From contig SSNU01000107.1 of assembly GCA_012064415.1 (NCBI GenBank), positions 51,394 to 115,393 on the forward strand: 64,000 nt of DNA, given 5' to 3'. The position numbers and the translations under genes were made by a program. Of this stretch, positions 54,703 through 64,000 are shown piece after piece (within the stretch, counting starts at the first letter, position 1; every line of letters begins with the position of its first letter). The stretch is from Gyrodactylus bullatarudis (lineage: Eukaryota; Platyhelminthes; Monogenea; Gyrodactylidea; Gyrodactylidae). The notes under the pieces were generated by a model, which ran no database searches, was not told where the DNA came from, and worked only from the letters and a program-made list of their open reading frames with translations.

Positions 54703-55865
54703 ATGAATTATAAGGAATCCTCTCCTCAATATCTTATTTCCATATGTACTCTCTCTTTCACATCTGCTTCTATTGCTGAAACTAGTAAAATTAATTTAAT
54801 TCACATTAGTAACTTATCCCTTGGATATTGTCAAGACTAGGCGTCAATTATTTGGGGAGTTGGAAAATGTTAAAAAGGTTCCGAGTTCTTACCAGATATC
54901 TCTTGAATTATATCGAGATCATGGACTCAAATCTTTTTATCGAGGATTGGCTCCTTCAATTTATAGACAAATAGGTTAGCTTGTGTTTTAGATTATTTCT
55001 AGCCTATACTGGACTAAGAATCCCCCTTTATGAAACAATGCGTAACTATTTGCTGAAAGCGCATGCAGATGAAGCTGGAAATTTTGTTGAGGATGAAGAG
55101 ACAAAATTGAAAATAGCTTCCAAAACACTTTTTGCTGGCGTGATTTCTGGTGCTATTTCACAATATCTTGCTAGTCCCTTCGATGTTATTAAAGTTCAAA
55201 TGCAATATTATCCGTAAATGCAAATTTATTTGCAATCCTTTATTGAGCTTTCTAGTTGAAATTCTACTCATATCTACTAATTATAAACTATCTACAAAAG
55301 CAGAAATAAAAGAAATCTCTAAATTAGAATAAATCATATACAACATACATAAAAAATACGCGAAGATTTGTTAATATTCTTATTGATTTATTCCAGAAAT
55401 GATCGTTCCCTCACAACTTTTCGAGTGATGAAGATTCTTGGGAAAAATGGCATTTCAACTCTTTGGCGCGGATCTCTGCCGAACGTTAAACGAGCAGCAA
55501 TTGTAAATATGGTTGATATGACAGCATATGACATGACAAAGAGACTTTTAAGAGAAGAATTAAAATTAGATGAGGGAATACCCCTGTATTTCATGGCTTC
55601 TTCCTTGAGTGGATTTTTAGCTTGTGTTGCTGGGACACCGTTGGATTTCATTCGTACACGGATGATGGGAAATCCAATTAAAGGATCACAGACTCATTAT
55701 TACAAAGGAATGATTGACTGTGCCATGCAGATAGCAAGAAAGGAAGGGATACTAACGTTTTATCGTAGTTTTGTAATGATTTGGGCTCGTATGGCTCCTT
55801 GGAATGTGACTTTTTGGATGACATTTGAAAAGTTGCGAGAGAATTTTAACCTAGGCCATTTCTAA
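54703..55865 (+). CDS. SLC25A27: mitochondrial uncoupling-protein-like carrier UCP4
   Basis: A mitochondrial inner-membrane carrier of the SLC25 family. Exons 54703-54784, 54810-54974, 55003-55213 and 55397-55865 give an uninterrupted 308-residue protein, close to the family's 310-320. Introns are 25, 28 and 183 nt, all GT-AG. The three carrier signatures are PLDIVK (31-36), PFDVIK (141-146) and PLDFIR (234-239). Segments such as NVKRAAIVNMVDMTAYDMTK and WARMAPWNVTFWMTFEKLRE match UCP4 rather than UCP1-3 or the oxoglutarate carrier. The matrix loop after PFDVIK is about 8 residues shorter than in human UCP4. The start MNYKESSPQY is the only ATG that fits. The substrate of UCP4 is unsettled, with roles reported in proton leak and succinate or other anion transport. 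Diverges from GlnRS and converges on CDK5RAP3. Confidence 0.93.
54785..54809 (+). other. 25-nt spliceosomal intron in UCP4
   Basis: GTAAAA to TTAG, 25 nt, in phase 1. Removing it joins IAET to TYPLDIVK through a single Ile codon, exactly as the family alignment requires. Retaining it breaks the frame. Confidence 0.88.
54975..55002 (+). other. 28-nt spliceosomal intron in UCP4
   Basis: GTTAGC to TCTAG, 28 nt, in phase 1. Removal joins SIYRQ to AYTGLR (compare LYRHVVYSGVR in Drosophila UCP4). Retention introduces a stop and a shift. Confidence 0.9.
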
Positions 55866-55925
55866 AACTAAAAGCCTTTTGCCGCTTTGTGTATTCGAGT
55901 CTTTCATAATCCAAGATTTTAATTC

Positions 55926-55931
55926 AATAAA
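55926..55931 (+). terminator. AATAAA polyadenylation signal of UCP4
   Basis: Canonical AATAAA 60 nt after the UCP4 stop codon, within the 143-bp gap before the CDK5RAP3 stop on the other strand. The transcripts must end within or beside each other. Confidence 0.6.
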
Positions 55932-56008
55932 ATGTAATTATTAGATTAAATATATTATTATATATTAATATCATTATTTCAAAACAAGTATTATATTACA
56001 ATCTCGAA

Positions 56009-58232
56009 CTAAATCATCATAGGAAGACCTGTTATGGTCACATTGTAGTTGATCTTTTTGGAAATATTCTTCTTGAGCTGAAAAATAGAGTCAAATGATA
56101 ACAATGAAAAACAAAATATTCAGATGTATAATGAAAAATTAATAGAGGTTATGTAACAAAAGATCAGATTTTTTCTAGTCTAAAAATAAATTAAACCGTT
56201 GTCATCACAGTGTGATGACATGGACTAACACAGTCTAGCAAAATAACACTTTTTCCCTGTGTATACTCTATAAATTATAACAAAATGCTCATCAGATCGT
56301 AATAATATGATTTTTAAATATTCCAATTTGTGTTTTATCAAATTTTTGCTCTAAAAGGTTTATATTAATGAATATATTTGTTGAAAATTTGATTGAATTT
56401 CATTGGTTCTCTCAAAAAAGAGGTTTTTTAAAAAAAATGGGTGATGCGAAGTGGTTTCGGCGACAACTGTAGCTCGCATTCCAATTCTAAAAGAGTATAA
56501 ATAAATCTGTGAAAAATTGTCTACAACTCGTAGCCACAGATTTCTCAGCTACCATCTCTATTTTAGAAGCTATGCTCCATAGTATTTACCGAATTTCAAT
56601 TTCTTTAGTAAAAGTGAAAAATTTAAGTGTCTTTTTGAAGCTGTCATCACGGAATAAAAAGTAATGTTGTAATAAAATTGGAAAATGAGGAACGACAAAT
56701 CCCGGTCAAATACTAACAATAATTTCAATAAAAAAGTAAAACTCACAAATTCAGAAATTTGCTTTGCAACTTTAAAGTACTCTTTGAATTCTTGAACAAT
56801 TTCTTTAATCTTTTCATCATTCTCAATCATCACACTCTGAGTGGTCTTAATTCGGTTCTCTTGAATTTTGATTTGATCTTTGAGTTGTTTAATCTTCTCT
56901 ACAAAACGGTCAACATATCCGGGAGTGTGTCTGACCATAAACAGACGAGTATTATTTTCATTATTCAACCAGTTAATTTTTTCTTCTATTACCTGGATGA
57001 ATTCAATAACTTTTTTAGGTGAGATGTCTCTGAATTCAGGGGGAAGATTTTGAAAAATCTTTGATATCACAGCATAAAGCATTGGGTTTTGTTCAATTTC
57101 AATTATTTTAGAGAGTTCATGTTCATCTAACGAGAATAGATACTGGATGAAAAACGATTTAATTTCAATCAAATCATTAATTAACGCTGTACGACCACGA
57201 CTAGTATCAATAAAATCAAGAGCATGTTGACCTTCAGCTTGATCTTTAAGATTTGTCAGTGAGGTTTCATCAATTTTCACATCATTAGTTGCGTCCGCAA
57301 TACTCTCTATCACATAATGATTCTCAGAGTTCTCCTCTTCAACTTGTATATCAAAATCGATTTCAGTATTTAGATCAAGATCAAAATCAAGTTCCCCAAC
57401 ATCTTCGTCTTGAGTTTGGGTGCATTTCTTTCTTTCATCTTCTAGCATCTTTTGAGTTTGATCAAGACACTTTCTAATCACTGATGGTGCATGACCAACT
57501 TCATATTCATAAAACGTTGCTCGGGAATTTTTTATGATTGTCGATATAGCCCGGCATTTTGAGATAGATGGGTAAAAATGAGCAATAAAATCCTTGTAAA
57601 AGTTAACAGGTTCAGAACATTCTACCATTGTATCAGAGAATTCATGGATTTTATCAAGAAAATTAACAGCCTCTTCAAGAATGTTGATTTTAAAGTTATC
57701 ATCGTCCAAGTTGAGCTCACTTTTAAGTGAATTGTACAGATCTTCTTTATTTTTTAAACTGTTTTGATATTGCTTTAATCTTGACTCGAGATTTAATTTT
57801 TGCTTAGCAAGGTCAGCTTTTTGATTAGATAACTTTGGCATGACCTGATTAGCCAATTCATTTAATCTTTCAGCGTATTCAGCGATAATTAAATCGTTAT
57901 ATTCGAATTTAGATTGAATTCCTTTCCAAACACGAACAGAATAATTCTCTCTAAAATATGAATCTTTTGATGTATCATTTTTTTGTATAAATTCAGCTAT
58001 TTGAACTACGTAATCATAGTTGGCTATAAAAAATAAGAAGATTTTCTTACATATCGGTCTTTTTTCCAATTGGAACGATGACGTTTCTTCTTCGGCCTTT
58101 CTAATTGAATTATTAATTTCTGCAAGGGACTTAAAATAGTCAGTTTTAATAATTTTCCTCTCAACAAGCCAATCTAAAAAGCATATAAAGAAACTTCTAA
58201 CTCGTTATTTCACTTGATCGAATTGTAATCAT
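56009..58232 (-). CDS. CDK5RAP3: CDK5RAP3, UFM1 ligase cofactor
   Basis: Exons on the minus strand are 58232-58202, 58173-58051, 58023-56747 and 56077-56009. They give an unbroken 499-residue protein (human 506). Introns are 28, 27 and 669 nt, all GT-AG. Start MITIRSSEIT joins WLVERKIIK, as in the human LLDWLVDRR segment. Further matches: NSRATFYEYEVGHAPSV, an acidic middle (DEDVGELDFDLDLNTEIDFD), ALDFIDTSRGRTALINDLIE, RHTPGYVDRFVEKIKQLKDQ, coiled coils at about 80-130 and 430-470, and the ending ISKKINYNVTITGLPMMI (human ISKRYSGRPVNLMG). The protein works with UFL1 and UFBP1 at the endoplasmic reticulum to direct UFM1 onto ribosomes. The pathway is absent from most fungi, which supports an animal source. 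An intact single-copy host gene, converging on UCP4. Confidence 0.93.
58024..58050 (-). other. 27-nt spliceosomal intron in CDK5RAP3
   Basis: GTAAGA to TATAG on the minus strand, 27 nt, phase 1, length divisible by three. It could be read through as nine extra residues (CKKIFLFFI), but that hydrophobic insert has no counterpart in the family, so splicing is the better reading. Confidence 0.8.
58174..58201 (-). other. 28-nt spliceosomal intron in CDK5RAP3
   Basis: GTTAGA to TTTTAG on the minus strand, 28 nt, phase 1. It contains an in-frame stop (TAG) if retained. Removal joins the 31-nt first exon to NWLVERK. Confidence 0.88.
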
Positions 58233-58234
58233 TT

Positions 58235-59280
58235 TTCAAAACATGCCAATTTTAAAACAAAAATTAAGTCATGGCCAAAAATTGTTTTACCAAAATCGGT
58301 ACACGTGCTTGAAAAATTTTATAATATCAATAAAGATTCGTATTTTAAGAGTCTTGTATTTAATGAATTAAGGGCCAATAAAACTCATATATTAATTAAC
58401 TTTTTCTTCATTAATTTAAATTTAATAATTGTCGCCTAGTATTTTTTTATTATCCATCATACACGAAGACTCCAGAGGTTAATAGTTCTCTGTCTAATAG
58501 ACAGTGTCTATAGAGAATATAAATGTTCAATAGTATTGAATCAATAAAAATCATATTATTTGAAAGTTCAAAGAATGAAGCATCATTATACTATAAATTT
58601 TTGAAAAAAAGTTAATAAAGATTCAAAATTTTTTAAGTGATTCTTTCACAAAATTCTGATCATGATTATAAAAAAGTGAAAAAAGAAAAATAGATAATAG
58701 TCATTATTGGTTAATTATATACAAGATTTTAGACATAGACTGTAATACTGTGACTTTATGGCATTTACAAAATTTTTTAATTAAAATTTATTACTGACAC
58801 AACAGTAGTTTACATTAAAACTTTTACTACTGATAAATACCCACTTAGTCACCAGACTTGTAGCGAAAATACCAGTCCAAAACAATATTGACCCAATATA
58901 GGGAATTTTATACTTTTAGATACGCACGAAAAATTTTCAGATTGTATATTTATAGACGATTCTGATTGGTTGAAAATAATCCTATCATTCCTTAAATATA
59001 TTGAAGCCGAGAATTTACCCACATTTTTATGTTTTTCATGACTACACTGTAGAATATAGACTCAAGAAATTTGATGGATTTTTTCCAAAATTGTAACTCA
59101 TATCTGATAGAGTTTTCCTTTGGAATATGATTGACTTTGCCAGAATTTTCTTTCGACTGATCCTAATCTTTAATCTCTCTTCAATCAAATCTTGGACATT
59201 AAATGCGGATTTTACAAAAGAAACAATCCCTGAGATGCTAAATTGTGAGTTTTGCATAATCTAAATAATTCATGATGTAT
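58235..59280. other. upstream of CDK5RAP3, no identifiable gene
   Basis: AT-rich. It should hold the CDK5RAP3 promoter just above 58232. Nothing else recognisable. Confidence 0.45.
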
Positions 59281-59889
59281 AGTGGTCGAGATAAAAAATG
59301 TTATCACTCAAATTTAGCAATTACTCGATTATTATAAGTCATCATGGAACAAATTCTATACCAAATTGTCGAGATAATTAAATTTACTATCAGTTGATAT
59401 TTTTATACTCCTCGTAAGCTTCAGAATTTGTTTTTACTATTTTACAATCAAAGTAAAAACGAAAAGTTAAATGTTACCACCTTTTATTGTGTAAAATCTC
59501 TGTTAATTAGAACAACACTCAGGAATCTTTGTGGCATCGATTTATAAAGACTTTCAATTATATTGTATAATTTATACATTGACCAATTGATTTCTACTTT
59601 ACTAGTATTTTCCAACCAATTTTCTTTTCGTGTCTGTTTAGAAATATTCTTCCACTCTCGTATACTTTTTGCGTCAAATTCCCCCAAAGATTCTCAATCT
59701 GGGGTCTGAGCTGGCCAAGCTGATACCTTAATATTTCTTCCTGCTAATTTAGGACCGCTACGAACCTGTATATCAACTGATAGTAAATTTAATTATCTCG
59801 ACAATTTGGTATAGAATTTTGTTCCATGATGACTTATAATAATCGAGTAATTGCTAAATTTGAGTGATAACATTTTTTATGTCAACCGC
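59281..59889 (-). mobile_element. deleted Tc1/mariner element with 120-bp inverted repeats
   Basis: 59281-59400 and 59770-59889 are reverse complements with few mismatches, ending in TATAGTGGTCGAG-type and TCAACCGCTATA-type termini beside TA. The interior minus strand keeps only the transposase C-terminus: AWPAQTPD (compare DWPAQSPDLNP), then a shift, and YKLYNIIESLYKSMPQRFLS (compare KLIESMPRR). Non-autonomous. Termini resemble those of the larger Tc1 element at 48.9-50.2 kb. Confidence 0.75.
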
Positions 59890-61977
59890 TATATAGTTTT
59901 ATAAATTTTGCATTCCAAATAAATTGGCCATTTAGTTTAAAGTTAGTAGCTAGAATAAGCGAAGAGATTTTTATTTGAATGAAATTGATTCATAATAAAA
60001 GTTTCAATGCTAGTATCTCAAATGCGAGAATTTATCGAGGCTTTAACCATGAAATTATTCATTACTAGAGAGGTTTTGAGAAATTTTTAACAAATATTTT
60101 CCGACTCAAACAGCTCTTGAATTCATTGTAGAAAGAAAAAATATTCTCAGATTTGTAAAAATAAACCTTGTGAGCATCTCTGATTGGATTTTCTATGCTT
60201 GATCCACTGAAATTGAGCATATCTGTGCCTGCATGGGTTATTTAGTATTTTATATTAGCTCAAAAGATCATGTTTTTATACAAGGGGAAATGTGTCCAGA
60301 AAACAACTGGTAAACTTCTCTAGTTTTGCTATTTTTCAGAAGAAACATAAAGAAAAGTCAAACCATCAAAACAATTATCTAAAGAAAAAAATAGATCAGA
60401 AGAAGAGCAAAATTAACAAATATTCTTTTCGAAATTTTCAATTTCGAAACATTTCCTATTAGAAAAAACCTTAAACTCAACCTTTCTCATCTGTAGAAAG
60501 TAGTTCTTCTTATATAGCATAGGCAGACAAATTTGACATGAAAGCCATGATCCAAAAGTGGGACCAATCAGAATTTCTATTTGTTTTTTGATTAAATCTG
60601 ACATGTAAAAAAAGAAGAGTTTGCTTTGTAATCAACAAAGTCCAGTTTCGTGATGTACATAAACCCCTTTGATTTCCGCTGTGCAAATTTCAAATTAGTT
60701 CTCCGGAGATTGCGATAGTCTGAGTTTCCTTCCGCTATCTATTGAGATAGGATTTTAAATTAAATCATAATTATTACATGCTATTTGAAAATAGAAAATT
60801 AAAATAATATTCTTTCAATACCTCAAATTTCTCCGGATCTGTAAAATTATAGAATACGATGTTTTAATTAAAATTGCTCACTGTCTGTAGATTTTCAGGA
60901 ACAATTTTTCACTCACTCTAATAAACTGTCAAAAAGATATTCTAGTTCAGCTTCGACAGTTTTTTCCTGGCTTAAGGTAAGGATTTTCTAAAACCAAAAG
61001 AATTGTTCAAAATTAACTTCATCAAAAGAAGATAAAAAGTGGCTCCAAAGATTCCAGATAAAAGTTCATGTTCCATTAGGAAATTGAGAAATCTTAATTT
61101 TGCCTCTAGTCATAGTACAGATTATAATTATCGTCGTGTATATCAAACTTTTTCTAGATTAAAAATTATTAAATTAAATTGTCAAGAGATACAAAAAGAA
61201 AAAAAGTCTTTTTACCTTTGAGACATTTGAGTAATAACTCTGAAAAAGATTTCAATTTTGTTTTGTTCACCCATATATGCAGTAGACGGCCACATTTTTA
61301 TCTGTGATTAATAAAACATTAATCATGAGTTATTCTTCCATTGATGTTTATTTTTGATGATATAATCAGAAATTATGGGAAGATTTTCTTTTAAAATAAT
61401 CAATTTCAGTATGAGAATTTTCCCAATGAAAAAGACATCAATTTCTCTCCAACTTTTAATAATTTTGTAAATATGTAACACCTTCAAAACATTGGGTTTC
61501 TTTGAAAATTTATTTTCTTGGTTTTAAGTTAATCAGGATCTTCTTATTTGCCAATAAAGAAAAGACATACTAAGAGCTCCCAAGTGAGGACGAAAGACGT
61601 TTGTATTTACCAACAAACCTTTAAAAATGGGGTGCAGAGATAGTTGGTTAGAAATTAAAGTTATTTGACAAGATTTTTAACAAAAAACTTGAACGATTAT
61701 TGATTTTTCATCAAGTTTGGAATATTAGTGCTATTATAAATATTCAACACAAATCTAGTCAAATTTTTTGAGGGCAACGAATCATTTCTTATAAAATAAG
61801 AAAGAATTAAACAGAAATTTTAAAAAAGAAAAGAAATTAATGTTTTGATAATTTCTAATTTTTGGCGAGTTTACTGCTTCATTCAGTATTACTGAATTAG
61901 TAACATGGAAAAATCAATTACCGAATGAAAATAGGTTTATTCGTAAAGAAAGAAAAGTGACTCAGTTAATGTTCTTC
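59890..61977. other. no identifiable gene
   Basis: About 2 kb of AT-rich sequence. Short frames at 60413-60604 (minus) and 61039-61221 (plus) have no features I recognise. Confidence 0.4.
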
Positions 61978-62494
61978 TCATGAGGCCCTCTTTCACGATA
62001 TGGAAAACAAAATTTAGAAAAATTCAATTTTTAAGGAAAATACGGCAAATTCGAAATCTAGAAGTAGCGCCAAATTCCCATTTTTTTGAACTTTGAGTTG
62101 AAAGTTTTTGTTGATTTCAATATGAGAGAGTGATCAAAAGATTGTTCACAATTAGTCAAAGGAATTAAATATGCTGAGTCTGGTTTCGAGAATCACCCCA
62201 TAATCGTGAAAAAATCAAATTTTGATTTTTGATCATTTTCCCTGCTTGAAAAGTTGATGAAATTTGATAAAGATCCCTGAAAAATGACGAATTTGGCAAA
62301 ATTTTTTTGTCTTATTTTGATGCTAAAAATTCAACTTTTGATCATTCTCTCACATTGAAATCAACAAAATTTTCAACTCAAAGTTCAAAGAAATGGGAAT
62401 TTGTAGCTACTTCAAGATTTCAAATTTGTCGTATTTTCTTAAAAATTGTTTTTTTCTAAATTTTTTTTCAGTATCGTGAAAAAAGGCCTCATGA
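61978..62494. repeat. foldback element with about 160-bp imperfect arms
   Basis: The left arm (from TCATGAGGCCCTC, about 61978-62141) and the right arm (about 62333-62494, ending GGCCTCATGA) are reverse complements with several mismatches. Internally repeated TTGATCATT-type phrases make further pairing possible. Non-coding. Confidence 0.65.
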
Positions 62495-64000
62495 TCTAGA
62501 TTCCAAAAATTCTTCATCGAATTCGATTTCTTGATGAAAAAATAAGAATTTTGTAAAAATCATAAATTCCCATCTTCATATCAACTAGCTTATATCAATT
62601 TATTTATTCAAATAAGTCGATTCGAAGGTAAAGTTCTTGGTTCTTTAAATGGCTTTTTTATGTATTTCCTCTGACCAGAAAATCAAGAAGGATCTTGGCC
62701 TCAGTCTTTGGAGGAAAATTCAATATATTGAAATCAGAAGGCTGTGTAGATCAAAATAGTTTGTTTTTCATATAAAATTTAAATTATAAAGTCAAACTCT
62801 GATCAATTTTTTTCTCCAATAAGAATTTTTTTCTTAATTTGAATTGATTAAATGTTAAAGTCATCGATATAAAAAAATAGCTGACCTCAATCATGCTATT
62901 TGATTGATAGACTTTTGAAGATCTAATTTAAAGTTTAAAAATTCAATTCAGTCACATTCTCGATATTTCTAGAAGAATGAGCTTGATTAAAAAGAATTAT
63001 TCTTTCTTAGTTACAATGCGAACTATTTTTCTTAAAATTTATGCTTAGTTCACCAACGTTCTGAAAGAAGAAGAACCCAATTTCTTTTTAATTATGATTC
63101 TGGTTCTCATGACTCAAATGAAAAAATTACCAAAATTTACCCAGCAAAAATTCACATATATCATGTTAGTTAAGGTGTGATGAATTTAAATGTGTATACT
63201 GTAACATTCAGTGGAACGAAAATTCTATGCTAGTTAAATTTGAATTTATTGTTCAAATTTGATACCAAATAACTATATTATTTAGCTAGATCAGAGACGA
63301 TATGCTCAAATCGTATATCTATATGTGTCCAATCTAAGTTTCAAAGAGTTTCTCCTGTCCTTTCTTCCCTCAAAAACTATCTCACTTTTTGTAATTGACA
63401 TAACTTTACCAAATACATTTTCTCGTATATACTCACCAATTTGTTGTCTTTTCCTCTCTAATGATGATCAGGGGTTTTAAAATGTGCTGAAGATGGATTT
63501 GGTACTCATTTTCCCCTGAAAACAGTGAATTTTCCCATTTTCACAAAAACTAACTTATTTTTTTATCTAAATCACTTGCTGCATTCTGATTGGTCGAGAT
63601 AAATAATACTTAAATGGGGGGGTTATTAGTAATTACTAGGGCCTCAAAAAGTCCTAAAAGTTCTTTTGGCTGTTTGAGGTCTATTTTCATTTCTATCCAT
63701 ATAAATTCAATTCATGTTTTGATTACTCAACTGGTTTGAAATTTATTAAGGCCTGATAAAGTCCTAAATTTTGTTTCAGGGCCTATTTTTTATTAAGGCC
63801 TATTATTAGGTCCTAATTTTTACTTCATATTTTCTGACAAAGTCACACGTTAATCCTATTTCTAAATAATCTTTCTCCTTACCATAAATGACTTGCTGTA
63901 ATTTCAGGGGCTTGGGGTCTCTCATTTCATTGGTCTACAAATGTAGGTTTTACAAAGCCTTATTCAATTCAATTCATTTTCAAAATGCCAAGGATAGGAG
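62495..64000. other. no identifiable gene; diverged tandem motif
   Basis: AT-rich. A diverged tandem-like motif built on AAGGCCT and AAAGTCCTAA recurs at about 63640-63820. Nothing else supported. Confidence 0.4.

Noticed and set aside
1..64000. CRISPR array, operons or prophage
   Set aside because: Spliced genes, PLEs, LINEs and metazoan-specific CDK5RAP3 show nuclear animal DNA; no regular spaced repeats were seen.

Overview
The window is AT-rich animal nuclear DNA. Three host genes can be assembled exon by exon: glutaminyl-tRNA synthetase, the mitochondrial carrier UCP4/SLC25A27, and the UFMylation cofactor CDK5RAP3. Four of their introns are only 25, 27, 28 and 28 nt long, next to a few introns of 183 nt or more. 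From memory, mean introns near 26 nt are reported for dicyemid mesozoans, and orthonectids are also strongly reduced. A mesozoan-like or other very compact invertebrate lineage is my best guess, held loosely.

About 1-52 kb is a transposon graveyard. Penelope-like elements (PLEs: reverse transcriptase plus GIY-YIG endonuclease) dominate, with at least a dozen broken copies. The best are on the minus strand at 12.3-15.1 kb, at 33.8-35.4 kb and at 40.9-44.1 kb. Many carry hammerhead ribozymes at their ends, and several end in a basic tail with a PCNA-binding (PIP-box-like) motif. Also present are two Ty3/gypsy remnants (5.2-6.9 and 46.9-48.7 kb), a LINE split by a PLE insertion (10.6-15.9 kb), other LINE reverse-transcriptase pieces, Tc1/mariner and pogo/Tigger transposases, two copies of an animal-wide transposon-associated protein, several foldback elements, and two copies of a short inverted-repeat element holding a Pol III B-box and a hammerhead ribozyme.

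Between these elements, on the minus strand from 37.1 to 3.4 kb, lie seven widely spaced open segments that look like host exons. Each ends at a good 5' splice site in phase 1, and six of them join in phase. They probably form one large unidentified gene (or a few) with introns up to about 15 kb full of transposons.

At 52.9-58.2 kb is a compact host-gene island. GlnRS (minus) and UCP4 (plus) diverge from a 143-bp gap. UCP4 and CDK5RAP3 (minus) converge with another 143 bp between stop codons. GlnRS lacks the usual eukaryotic N-terminal domain and has an apparent +1 frameshift near its end. From 58.2 kb to the right edge I see only a Tc1 remnant, a foldback element and AT-rich DNA.
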